Shown here: in pieces, positions 53,057 to 61,196 of the stretch
How positions within the stretch are numbered: the stretch's first letter is position 1
Layout: each line of letters starts with the position of its first letter
Assembly (NCBI GenBank): GCA_002343685.1
Contig: DDRS01000033.1
Coordinates: forward strand, 5,855 to 69,854
Reading direction: 5' to 3'
DNA from: Thiobacillus denitrificans
GTDB taxonomy: Bacteria; Pseudomonadota; Gammaproteobacteria; Burkholderiales; Thiobacillaceae
Length of the DNA stretch: 64,000 nt
Position numbers and translations under genes: made by a program
Notes under the pieces: model-generated
The model's input: only the letters and a program-made list of their open reading frames with translations
Database searches by the model: none
Told to the model about the DNA's origin: nothing

Positions 53057-53199
53057 GGTTGGGAGGGGGGTATGGCCCTGGAGAAAAGCCGACGATAACG
53101 CAAATGGGCGGTCGCCGCGCCAATTCCCCGGCTACCGCCTGTCGTGAGCATGATTTTCTTCAATTTCGACGGCCCCCCATTTTTCGTTGCAGGGTTCAT
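53053..53199 (-). pseudogene. 5' remnant of a short-chain dehydrogenase/reductase gene
   Basis: The minus-strand frame from ATG at 53199 encodes a 48-residue product with KKIMLTTGGSRGIGAATAHL, the TGxxxGIG nucleotide-binding start of classical SDR enzymes. Similarity stops after the first alpha helix and the frame ends at TGA overlapping the GST start. Normal SDRs are ~250 residues. It looks like a deletion remnant whose start region may now only lead the GST mRNA. Confidence 0.6.
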
Positions 53200-53249
53200 G
53201 AAGGCCCGGCTTGCACGTGAAGTCGGGGAGGCATCCCGGGCTACGGGCG

Positions 53250-53726
53250 TTACCGTCCGTATGCAGCTTCCCCCCGGATGGTCATGACCGTACTCGTTGC
53301 GAGCGCGACCGCTTTGCCGTCGTCCCGGATGATTTCGCATTCGTAATGTGTCAGCGTCTTCCCGTGCTGGACCTGCCGTGCGGTCGCGGTCAGCACGGAT
53401 CGCCACACGGGCCGGAAGAAGCTGATCCTGAGGTCGATGCTGGCGAAGGTTTCGCCCTCTGCGATGGCGGTCGAGTGTGCGGTTCCGATAGTGGCGTCCG
53501 CCAGTTCGCACAACATGCCACCGTGCACGGTGCCTTGCTGGTTGCCATGGATGGCCGCATCCGCATCCAGTTCGACTTGCGCATACCCCACGTCGACATC
53601 CGTAATCCTGAACCCCAGAAGCTGCGAGATTGCAGTGGGGTAACGCATCTCCGTGGTGGCGTCGGCAGGCAGGCTGCCATCGAGTTGCCGTCGCAGAAAC
53701 GCGAGCGTAGACAGTTTGCTGTTCAT
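53250..53726 (-). CDS. PaaI-type hotdog-fold thioesterase
   Basis: A 158-residue protein. The ATG at 53726 follows CGGAGGATGC, a good ribosome binding site, so the earlier ATG at 53750 is less likely. The hotdog core shows GTVHGGMLCELADATIGTAHSTAI with the HGG substrate motif and FASIDLRISFFRPV. It probably hydrolyses an acyl-CoA (phenylacetyl- or hydroxybenzoyl-type). It is divergent from a LysR gene 119 bp away. Confidence 0.88.
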   Translation of the reverse strand: MNSKLSTLAFLRRQLDGSLPADATTEMRYPTAISQLLGFRITDVDVGYAQVELDADAAIHGNQQGTVHGGMLCELADATIGTAHSTAIAEGETFASIDLRISFFRPVWRSVLTATARQVQHGKTLTHYECEIIRDDGKAVALATSTVMTIRGEAAYGR

Positions 53727-53826
53727 GCATCCTCCGATGAATGACCCCATGAACCGTTCATGCGGATCTGGGCGGCTAGTCTACGGTCGTGTTCTAAATA
53801 TTTATAATTGATTGTAGTTATTAAAA

Positions 53827-53847
53827 ATAATAGGAGAAACCTATTAT
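53827..53847 (+). promoter_or_regulatory. Inverted repeat enclosing the lysR ribosome binding site and start codon
   Basis: ATAATAGG-AGAAA-CCTATTAT: eight perfect base pairs, with the ribosome binding site AGGAGA across the left arm and loop and the start ATG beginning in the right arm. In RNA this hairpin would hide the ribosome binding site; in DNA it could be an operator. Confidence 0.5.
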
Positions 53848-54760
53848 GAAAATCCAGCATCTCCGCTTCCTGGCTGCAGTAGTGGAGTATGGCGGCGTGA
53901 TCAAGGCGGCCGAGCGGCTGCATCTTTCGCAGCCGTCCGTGTCAGCCGGCCTCAAGGCGCTGGAGCAGACGCTGGGCCGGCCGCTCTTCGACCGTTCCAT
54001 CCCGGCCAACCGGCCGCTTCGCCTGACGCCGGCAGGCCGCCGCTTCTATCGGCATGCGCGAGAGATCCTCAGGCAATGCGATGCGGCGCGTGCCGATTTT
54101 CTGGGCGAGGCCGAGGAACTACAACGGATTCGCGTGGGCGTGCTCAATACCCTGCCGTACGAGGCGATTGCCGCGCTGGTTCAAGCGGTGGCAAAACAGG
54201 CGCCTAACGTGCAACTGGAGGTTTGGGAAGCTTCCGCCGAGCGTGTGGCCGGATGGCTCGCCCAGGCGCGGATCGACCTCGGCTGGACGAACGTCAGCGA
54301 TCTCGCCGTCAACGCGCGCGTATTATGGCGCGAACCTCTGGTTGCCGTGGTGGCGCCGGACCATCCGCTCGCACAGACGTCCGGGCCCATTTCGGTTCGG
54401 GATTTGGGGGCGCATCCGTTTGTACACCGATCGACTTGCGAGCTGGATGCGGTAGGCCGTGCGCAGTTGAAGGCCGCCGGCGTGACGCTGCGTGTGACCG
54501 TGCGTGCCGAACGTGAAGAACTTGCTTTCCGGCTGATACGAAATGGGAAGGGAATGACCCTGGCGCCGCGCAGCCTCGTGCCGGACGACCTGGTGGCCGT
54601 GCCGGTCTCGGGCTTGGGCGTGGCGAGAACCATCGGGCTTGAATGGCGCGAGGGCCTGGATCCGATGCTGCCTGGCCTTGTCGCCGATGCGATGGAGGAG
54701 GTGATGTCTCTGATGCCCGTGTCGGCGGAAACAGGCAGGCAATCGAAACGAGCCGGATAG
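53846..54760 (+). CDS. LysR-family transcriptional regulator
   Basis: A 304-residue regulator. The N-terminal winged helix-turn-helix is at ~1-60 (FLAAVVEYGGVIKAAERLHLSQPSVSAGLKALEQTLGRPLFDRS). The substrate-binding domain follows (~90-295) with RIRVGVLNTLPYEAIAALVQAV and HPFVHRSTCELD. Effector unknown. The divergent thioesterase gene is the most likely target, since LysR proteins often control the adjacent divergent gene; the shared 119-bp region is AT-rich. Confidence 0.93.
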   Translation: MKIQHLRFLAAVVEYGGVIKAAERLHLSQPSVSAGLKALEQTLGRPLFDRSIPANRPLRLTPAGRRFYRHAREILRQCDAARADFLGEAEELQRIRVGVLNTLPYEAIAALVQAVAKQAPNVQLEVWEASAERVAGWLAQARIDLGWTNVSDLAVNARVLWREPLVAVVAPDHPLAQTSGPISVRDLGAHPFVHRSTCELDAVGRAQLKAAGVTLRVTVRAEREELAFRLIRNGKGMTLAPRSLVPDDLVAVPVSGLGVARTIGLEWREGLDPMLPGLVADAMEEVMSLMPVSAETGRQSKRAG

Positions 54761-54789
54761 GAAGGGCGTCGGGCCGCGCAGATCTGCAC

Positions 54790-55266
54790 TCAGATCGAGG
54801 CGCGCACGTTGCGCTCGATGTTCACTCTGTCGGGAGGCGTGCAGATTTCAGGAACGGGCAGCGTGCAGCGCTTTGCACGCTCAATGGACATCTGGATCAT
54901 CGTTTTCGCGTGTCCGACAAAACGCGTCAGGGCCTCGCATTTTTCGCGGCAGATGCAGCTTCGGTCCTCGATCAGGCGGGATACCGTCACCGCGAGCGCA
55001 TCACACGCGTTCACCAGGCGATCAAAACCTGCCGCGCTGGCGCTTTCGCGCAGGCGCATCAGCGCCAGGGCATAGGCTGTGATTCTGTCTTCGGTCAAGG
55101 TCTCGGGATGGGTAAAGCATTGATGGGCCGTGATGTTTCCCATCTCGTTCAGTGCGTCCACTGCCGCTGCAACCAAATCCTCGGATGTATCCGCCCGCTG
55201 TTCCAGCCTGGCGGGTGTCGTGACACCGATCCGATGTTTGGAAGTCAGATATTGCATGTTGCGCAT
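54790..55266 (-). CDS. Hypothetical helical protein, Cys-containing
   Basis: A 158-residue protein with no family recognised. It is mostly helical (VAAAVDALNEMGN, ALMRLRESASAAGFDRLVNACDALAVTVSRLI) and has a CICREKC cluster near residue 104. The ribosome binding site AGGAGATATGCC is good, supporting a real gene. A four-helix Hpt-like bundle is possible but the sequence has no obvious HxxKG phospho-acceptor. Confidence 0.65.
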   Translation of the reverse strand: MRNMQYLTSKHRIGVTTPARLEQRADTSEDLVAAAVDALNEMGNITAHQCFTHPETLTEDRITAYALALMRLRESASAAGFDRLVNACDALAVTVSRLIEDRSCICREKCEALTRFVGHAKTMIQMSIERAKRCTLPVPEICTPPDRVNIERNVRASI

Positions 55267-55668
55267 GGCATATCTCCTGGTTATCGAGATGGCCAGCGGC
55301 GTGCGGAGGGGGCTGACTGGCCTGATGATTACGACAGGTGCGAGGCAAACTTTAACGTCTGTACCACTATAGACAGGTTTATTTGTACTACTAGGTAGGG
55401 AGCAGTCCCTTTCTCACACAAGATAGATCAGATGTGGACGCTGTCGAGTCGGCGATCCGAACTCAAGCAAATTCGACCGGGATCGCTCCTGTTTGTTCAC
55501 GAAACGCTGCCATCCTTGGCTACGATTTGCACGGGCGGATTCGGGATCGATTTCGCCTGTGGGCCGGCGAGGCCGGTATGGGAAATCGAGCCACTGCATG
55601 CGTGTGGTCCGCGCAAAATTAATGCGGGGACCGAAGTCCCCGCAGACGCGTCAACTGAAACGAATCAA
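55267..55668. other. Intergenic region with a strong stem-loop
   Basis: About 400 bp without a recognisable gene. TGCGGGGAC-CGAA-GTCCCCGCA (55623-55644) is a nine-base-pair perfect hairpin with a tetraloop, but no T-run follows on either strand. Confidence 0.45.
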
Positions 55669-55780
55669 TCAGCGTTGTTCTATCCGTTCGGCGTGACGAT
55701 TCTTGAAGCCCCTCGTCCGTGGCATTGCCGGCAACCGGCTGGGATTCCCCATAGCCCTTGGCAGTCAGCCAGTCGGCGGC
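55669..55780 (-). pseudogene. 3' remnant of an OmpA-family (peptidoglycan-binding) gene
   Basis: On the minus strand the frame reads ADWLTAKGYGESQPVAGNAT then DEGLQ, the end of an OmpA-like C-terminal domain. After DEGLQ the similarity continues in a shifted frame as KNRHAERIEQR and a stop at 55669-55671, so a frameshift near 55708 broke it. Upstream of ADWL only a few weakly matching residues remain; the beta-barrel or lipoprotein part is missing. A classic decayed gene fragment. Confidence 0.72.
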
Positions 55781-55876
55781 ATGGGAACGGGGGACATGGG
55801 CGGCCGCTGCCGTGACCGCAGGTACGGGGCAAGGGGTATCTAAAAGGGCCGCCCCGGGACACTATCGGCTGGGGCT

Positions 55877-57013
55877 TCAGATGGATTGCGTCTGATTCCG
55901 CCCAAGCGCCTTGGATTTGTACAGGGCTTTGTCGGCGCGGGTCAGCAAGGCATCCAGGGTGTCGTCCGGGTCCAGCCATGCCGAAATGCCGATACTGACC
56001 GACCAAGCGACAGGCTGGCTTCCCTTTCCGGTTTCCTGAAATCGATTTGCAACGAGCCTGGCCTGTTCGAGATCGGCGTCAGGGAGAATGGCCATGAATT
56101 CATCGCCCCCGAAACGCGTGAGCTGGTCCGATGCCCGAAGCGAAGCTTTGACCTTTTTTGCGAACTCGACCAGGATCCTGTCGCCTTCGAGGTGGCCATG
56201 CGTGTCGTTGATATCCTTGAAGTTGTCCAGGTCGAACAGCATGATCGCCAGCTTGTTCCCATGGCGCCGGGTATGGGCAATCTCCCGCTCAAGCTCTTCC
56301 ATCGCCGCATTCTTGTTGAGGCATTTGGTCAGGCCGTCGTGGCGGCTGATGAACTCCAGGTCGTGCCGCAGCTTTTCCGACGCGAGCAGGATCAGGCTGA
56401 TCGTGCCGAGTGGAATCGTGAGGGCGGGAATCGCCACATAGACAAGCTGCGAGGCCGACGCGTCAAACACCCCGGTCGGGGGGGCGAAACCGATGAGCAG
56501 GGCGCCCAGGCGAATCAGCCGTGAAACGATCATGATCGCCAGCGACGAGACCCAGATATGGCGCCCCATCGTCCTGGGCAAGGCCCGCAGCACAAGAAAG
56601 AGCTGGTCCAGAACGACGATGAGCGTGAACAGGACCATGGTCCCGACGCGCATCCGGATATCGGGCTGGACATACGTGAACCAGACAAACAGCGCCACGA
56701 ACGTCAGCACGAACAGGGCCAGCAGTACGTGGTTGTATTTTGGCGGCGTGCCGGCGAACTTCCGGGTGCCGACGTTCAACGCCATGAAGGCGAGCAACAG
56801 CGTCAGGTTGGCCAGGATGATGCTCAGCAGGTCCGGGATGTGGTCCCGGGCGATGAAGAGCGGAAAACACAACGCGATGGCCAGCGCGCCCAGGCTCCAT
56901 TCGCGCAGGCCCCGGATGGTTTTGGGATAGGTCTGCGCAAGGATCAGCAGGATCCCGCTCATGGCCAGCGCCACGAAGAAGGAAATAATGAAAATGAGCA
57001 ACGAGGGGTTCAT
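55877..57013 (-). CDS. Membrane diguanylate cyclase
   Basis: A 378-residue protein with about six transmembrane helices (1-205), then a GGDEF domain (~215-375) with DGLTKCLNKNAAMEEL, FDLDNFKDINDTHGHLEGD and active-site RFGGDEF. It should produce c-di-GMP at the inner membrane. No inhibitory-site RxxD directly before the active loop was recognised. The sensor part is unassigned. Confidence 0.93.
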   Translation of the reverse strand: MNPSLLIFIISFFVALAMSGILLILAQTYPKTIRGLREWSLGALAIALCFPLFIARDHIPDLLSIILANLTLLLAFMALNVGTRKFAGTPPKYNHVLLALFVLTFVALFVWFTYVQPDIRMRVGTMVLFTLIVVLDQLFLVLRALPRTMGRHIWVSSLAIMIVSRLIRLGALLIGFAPPTGVFDASASQLVYVAIPALTIPLGTISLILLASEKLRHDLEFISRHDGLTKCLNKNAAMEELEREIAHTRRHGNKLAIMLFDLDNFKDINDTHGHLEGDRILVEFAKKVKASLRASDQLTRFGGDEFMAILPDADLEQARLVANRFQETGKGSQPVAWSVSIGISAWLDPDDTLDALLTRADKALYKSKALGRNQTQSI

Positions 57014-57127
57014 CTAGGGGACAGCGTATGTTCTGGTGGTGCAGCTACGGGCACAGTCTAGCGTATCGCGCTGTTCCAGCCATCGATCATGGCAGGATCG
57101 GGGCGATTTTCCTGCCCCGAGAGGCAT

Positions 57128-57544
57128 TTATTGGGGCGGCTTGTGGCAGATTGGCCCGTCGACCGGATTTTCCACGCTTTCGGCAATCGCGGTGGCGATC
57201 TCGTGGACTTCCTCGGGCGTGAAGTGCTCGAAGAGGCGGCGTGCGATCGGGGGCGGGATGCGGACGGCGCGGGTCGTGCCGTCCGACAGCGTCACGGTGA
57301 CGCCGGCGACGGCGTGGCTGACCAGATCCTCGTCCGATTCGGCGAGCAGCATCTGTGCGTCCATGATTGCGTCGTACTCGGCCTCGAGCGCGTCCTGCAG
57401 TTCGTCATCCAGCCCGTCCGGCAGTTCGATGACAAAGCCGTCGATCTCGTCCTGCCGCATCGTGCTCGTGATGCCGTGCCCTGCCGCAAACGCCACGAAA
57501 CGGTCGCGCAGCGCCTCGTCGAAAAACATGTATTCGAAACCCAT
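57128..57544 (-). CDS. Conserved hypothetical protein, acidic
   Basis: A 138-residue acidic cytoplasmic protein (MGFEYMFFDEALRDRFVAFAAGHGI, EIDGFVIELPDGLDDELQDALEAEYDAIMDAQ). No family recognised. It is 15 bp downstream of the methyltransferase gene and likely co-transcribed with it. Confidence 0.72.
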   Translation of the reverse strand: MGFEYMFFDEALRDRFVAFAAGHGITSTMRQDEIDGFVIELPDGLDDELQDALEAEYDAIMDAQMLLAESDEDLVSHAVAGVTVTLSDGTTRAVRIPPPIARRLFEHFTPEEVHEIATAIAESVENPVDGPICHKPPQ

Positions 57545-57559
57545 TTCGTCGTCCTTTCG

Positions 57560-58207
57560 TTATGCGCCTGCGCGCCGTGCTGTCATCAAAAAAACCGGAT
57601 AGTCCCGCGTCCCGGTCTCGCGTGCCTTGGCAATGCTGAACACGGTCTGGAACCGCACATCGGTAAACCCCGTCTGCGCGGCGCGCCGGCCCAGGTCGGC
57701 CCGGTCGAAGCCATGATGCACGTCGACCTCTGGCCCGTGGAAGGAGCCGTCCTCCTGGTCCAGGTCGGCGATGCAGAGAGTGCCGCCGGGGTTCAGCAGA
57801 TCGTGGAAGATGCGTAGGATAGCGTCGGTGTCGGGCACATGGTGCAAGGTCATCGACGTGACGATCAGGTCGAATTGTTGGGCCGGCGCCGGGTCGACGA
57901 GCAGATCCAGCTTCATCGGCGTCATGTTGGCCACGCCCTGCGCGGCGATCTTTCCCGCCACCACCTCGAGCATGCCGCCCGAGCTGTCCGCCATCAGGAT
58001 GGGGCCCAGCTCATCCTTCAGCGGAAAGGACAGCAGGCCCGTGCCGCAGCCGTAGTCGAGTGCGCTCATGCGTTTGTTCAAGGCTACGGTCTGCCGGATG
58101 GCCTGCGCAATCTTCAGCCCGCGTTCCTGGAACACCGGGTTGTCGTCCCATTGGCGGGCCTTGGCGTCGAAGTGGGCGGCGTCGAGTTGAGTCGGGCGGG
58201 TCGTCAT
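57560..58207 (-). CDS. Class I SAM-dependent methyltransferase
   Basis: A 215-residue enzyme. The start ATG at 58207 gives MTTRPTQLDAAHFDAKARQWDD; a longer frame is rejected. Motif I is ALDYGCGTGLLSFPL, and IVTSMTLHHVPD is the post-I acidic/LHH segment of small-molecule methyltransferases. Substrate unknown. Confidence 0.9.
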   Translation of the reverse strand: MTTRPTQLDAAHFDAKARQWDDNPVFQERGLKIAQAIRQTVALNKRMSALDYGCGTGLLSFPLKDELGPILMADSSGGMLEVVAGKIAAQGVANMTPMKLDLLVDPAPAQQFDLIVTSMTLHHVPDTDAILRIFHDLLNPGGTLCIADLDQEDGSFHGPEVDVHHGFDRADLGRRAAQTGFTDVRFQTVFSIAKARETGTRDYPVFLMTARRAGA

Positions 58208-58322
58208 GGTGCAGGAAACGGCGTCAGTTGGCAGGGAGGCGATGCAGGGCAAAGCCGGACGGGAGACAGGGCTATTCTAATTGTCCTGGGCCGAATGGCG
58301 TGGATCGCGTGTGTTTTCGGTA

Positions 58323-59153
58323 TCAGCGCTGAATGGCCATCTGGCGCAGATAGGCCAGCAGATCGTCCAGCTGCGCCTCACCCAGCACCGTCGGCGCGAA
58401 GCCCGGCATGCTGCGCCGTCCCCAATTGCGAACCGATGCCGGGTCGCGGATCAGCTTGCGCAGAAACGGCTCGTTGAAATATTCGGTCGGATTGAACGGC
58501 CGGTTCAGGTCGGGGCCCACCGCCGCATCGCCGCCGCCGTTGATCGCATGGCAGGCCGCACAGTGGGTCACGAATACCTGCATCCCCCGTCGTTCCGCAC
58601 TGTTCGCGGCCGTCCTGGGCTGGATTTGCGGATAGCGCGTTTCCAGCGGCGCCGCGTCCGCAATCCTGGCGATCTGGTAAGGCCATTGCTCGGGTGAGAT
58701 GCCGGCTTTTTCCGGCGCCTGCCACACCAGATAGAACGGCCCGGCGCTGCCGCCTCCCGGCTTGAGCACCGGCCAGCTTGCATCCGCCGGTTCGATGGCC
58801 AGCCAGGGCTGCGCCCCGCCGGCAAGCAGGCCACCGGGGATATTGGCGACAAAGCCGTCGCGCGCGGTGAATTGCAGCGACTCGACCTGCGGCAATGATG
58901 CGATCAGCGCGGAGAGCGGTATCGCCTGGTAGTGCATCGTGCGGTGGGTGGCCACATCGTTTCGAATCTCGATGCTGCGAAGCGCGGGGTGCCTCAGCAG
59001 TTCGGTGCGAGTGAACCGGTGCGGCTGCGCGCCAACTGCAATATCGATCGACGGTTCTGCCGCACGTGCCATTCCGGACCACGCAAGGGTCAGCAGGGCG
59101 GCGGCGGCAAGGTGGAGCAGGTTGCGGACGATGACGGAATGGCGAGCGGGCAT
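58323..59153 (-). CDS. Periplasmic cytochrome c with N-terminal molybdopterin-oxidoreductase-like domain
   Basis: A 276-residue protein with signal peptide ending ARAA (1-32). Residues ~35-160 look like the substrate/Ig-like part of sulfite-oxidase-type molybdoenzymes (HRTMHYQAIPLSALIASLP, FVANIPGGLLAGGAQPWLAI) but lack the cofactor-binding Cys. Residues ~185-276 are a class I cytochrome c: heme motif CAACH (198-202) and Met ligand in RRSMPGF. The gene is not next to molybdoenzyme genes. It may be an electron carrier or scaffold for one. Confidence 0.85.
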   Translation of the reverse strand: MPARHSVIVRNLLHLAAAALLTLAWSGMARAAEPSIDIAVGAQPHRFTRTELLRHPALRSIEIRNDVATHRTMHYQAIPLSALIASLPQVESLQFTARDGFVANIPGGLLAGGAQPWLAIEPADASWPVLKPGGGSAGPFYLVWQAPEKAGISPEQWPYQIARIADAAPLETRYPQIQPRTAANSAERRGMQVFVTHCAACHAINGGGDAAVGPDLNRPFNPTEYFNEPFLRKLIRDPASVRNWGRRSMPGFAPTVLGEAQLDDLLAYLRQMAIQR

Positions 59154-59213
59154 GGCGGCGTGGAGGAAGGGATGACTTGCGGCCGCATCAAGAGTGGCCG
59201 CCCGTTGAAGGTG

Positions 59214-59717
59214 TCAATTCTGCAGCACGGCCGCCCAGCGCGTCAGTTTTTCTTCGAACGGCATGGCCGCATGGGCCGGGCTGGTCGAGGGCAGCGTTGC
59301 GTATCGGATGGCGTGGAGTGTATCGGGCAGGCCGGGCAGCACGAGCCTGCGGTAGAGCTCGGCCGCCTTGCTGCCGTTGAAGCAGACGAGTCCGACGTCC
59401 GGATGGTTTGCCAGGAACGCGGCGAGATCATTCGGCACCACGCTCGAATGGACGATCGCGGAATCGAGGCTGCCTGGTCGTTGCGCCGCGGCGCAGACAT
59501 CCCACAGCGCGATCCCGTTCCCGATCAGGCCTTGCACGCGGTCCGCGTAGGGCAGTCCCGGTCCTGCCCCGAAGAGGCGTCCCATGATTTTCCAGAACGC
59601 ATTCTGCGGCTGTGCGTAGTACTGCTGCCGCTGGAGCGACACCTGCCCGGGCAGGCTGCCGAGGACCAGGATTCGCGCGTGCGCGTCGGCGATGGGCGGG
59701 AAACCTTGGGCATGCAT
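59214..59717 (-). CDS. DNA-deoxyinosine glycosylase-like protein (UDG superfamily, family 6)
   Basis: A 167-residue protein of the uracil-DNA-glycosylase fold. Motif A is ILVLGSLPGQVSLQRQQYYAQPQNAFW, matching the hypoxanthine-DNA glycosylase pattern (GSxPGxxSL..QYY..P.N.FW). The C-terminal motif is LPSTSPAHA. It would remove deaminated adenine (hypoxanthine) from DNA in base-excision repair. Length is normal. Confidence 0.88.
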   Translation of the reverse strand: MHAQGFPPIADAHARILVLGSLPGQVSLQRQQYYAQPQNAFWKIMGRLFGAGPGLPYADRVQGLIGNGIALWDVCAAAQRPGSLDSAIVHSSVVPNDLAAFLANHPDVGLVCFNGSKAAELYRRLVLPGLPDTLHAIRYATLPSTSPAHAAMPFEEKLTRWAAVLQN

Positions 59718-59768
59718 CGGTTATAGCGAAAGGGCGGTCGCCCTAGGTCAGTCAGATACCATCAAGAG

Positions 59769-60179
59769 TCATGCGCCCAGCGGAATTCCCAACTGCCGGG
59801 CCTGCGCTGCCGAGTCCCTTGCACCCCAGCGGCGTTTGATCTTGCCGTCTTCGATCTCGAACCACTCCATCGCCACCAGTTCGTAAGATTTGCCGGTGGG
59901 TTGGTGGCCAAATGCCGGCGCACGAAAGGTTCCCGACTCGACGTACCTTGCCGCCACGACGTTGCCTTCCGCAATCAGGCTCTGGATATCGAGCTGCATG
60001 CCGTAGCCCTCGATCAGCTGACGCCAGATCGGCTCGATCTTCTCGAACAGCCCCTTGCCAAAGACGCCTTGAATCTCGGCTTCCTCTGCAAGTAACGCCC
60101 TCAACGTGTTCATGTCGCCGCGATTGAATGCTTCGACATAGCGGCGAACGACCTGCTTCGCTTCTTCCTCGACCGACAT
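59769..60179 (-). CDS. SnoaL-like (NTF2-fold) protein
   Basis: A 136-residue NTF2-fold protein of the SnoaL/ester-cyclase type: VVRRYVEAFNRGDMNTLRALLAEEAEIQG, EGNVVAARYVESGTFRAPAFGHQPTGKSYELVAMEWFEIEDGKIKRRWG. Function not predictable. Downstream lies the HDG-like gene on the same strand with a 52-bp gap. Confidence 0.88.
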   Translation of the reverse strand: MSVEEEAKQVVRRYVEAFNRGDMNTLRALLAEEAEIQGVFGKGLFEKIEPIWRQLIEGYGMQLDIQSLIAEGNVVAARYVESGTFRAPAFGHQPTGKSYELVAMEWFEIEDGKIKRRWGARDSAAQARQLGIPLGA

Positions 60180-60395
60180 GGCTTCTCCTATCGTTGGTTG
60201 CCGTGGAGGTTACTCAGATATCGGAATTGGTGGCAAGTGGGGATTGCCCGCCCACGGGCTGCCTTCGGCCAGCAACGACGGCAGGTGCTGGCGTGTCAGC
60301 GCGGGCGGTGCGAGCCGCGGGAAGAGGTGGGGAAACTTCAGGGTCTGCCCCGAATTGTTTCGATGGGCGAAGTTCAGGTGCCCATGCGGAATGCG

Positions 60396-61187
60396 TCATC
60401 CGAGCCCGGCTGCTCGCGCGATCAGGAATAAGCCCGCCCCGACGATCCCGACCCCGATGACCCGTGTGGCGTGCTCAGCGGCCGGTGCGAGACGTTCGAC
60501 GGTGATGGCTGCCGTTACGGCGGCCATCACGCGCAGGTCCATGACGCCGCCGACCAGGAGGATCATCATCGGACCGAAACAGCAGTAGCAGCAATGGAGG
60601 CCGAGTCGCACGCCGTGTCGCCAGGCCGTGCCGGCGTCATCCGGCAGCAGGGCACCACGCGCCGGCGTGTTCCGGCAGCAGGCAAGGTGGTGTGCCCTCC
60701 AGGCGGTGAACTGAAGCGCGCCGGCGCTCAGGAACACCACGCCCATCGCAATCGGAACGGCGCGCGCCAGCGCCGGTTGCTGCATTTCGAGCGCCGCCAG
60801 CGCGACGCCCAGCGGAAAGGCAAGCATGCCGAACGCGGTCCACACGAAGAAGTAGCCCACGCCTGCCAGTACAGTCAGCCGACCCAGGCGCGCCTGGTCC
60901 GGCCTGCCGACGGCCTGGCGATAGCGCCACAGCATCGGCACCAGGGAGGGCAGCATCATCGCGACCATCATCACGGCCCACATGCCAAGGAAGGACAGAG
61001 CGGCACCGGGCCACGTCTGCCCGGGCATCCGCATCCATGCCATCGACATCGTCCAGCCGCCGGGCATCGACATTGCGCCCATTCCCGACATGGCCGCGCT
61101 CCAGACGATCGTCGCCGCCGCGCTTGCCGCGAAGAGCAGCGCCGATACGCCAAGAAAGACGTGCTGGGACGCTCGCGCGGAAAGCAT
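60396..61187 (-). CDS. DUF2182 predicted metal-binding integral membrane protein
   Basis: A 263-residue protein with six or seven hydrophobic helices and the DUF2182 features MGMWAVMMVAMMLPSLVPMLW-like segment (Met-rich, ~68-88) and GLHCCYCCFGPMMILLVGGVMDLRVM. Met and Cys clusters fit metal binding. Start ATG lies nine bases after the DUF899 gene, so it is the last gene of the regulator-propeller-DUF899 operon. Confidence 0.87.
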   Translation of the reverse strand: MLSARASQHVFLGVSALLFAASAAATIVWSAAMSGMGAMSMPGGWTMSMAWMRMPGQTWPGAALSFLGMWAVMMVAMMLPSLVPMLWRYRQAVGRPDQARLGRLTVLAGVGYFFVWTAFGMLAFPLGVALAALEMQQPALARAVPIAMGVVFLSAGALQFTAWRAHHLACCRNTPARGALLPDDAGTAWRHGVRLGLHCCYCCFGPMMILLVGGVMDLRVMAAVTAAITVERLAPAAEHATRVIGVGIVGAGLFLIARAAGLG

Positions 61188-61196
61188 GGCCTGTCC

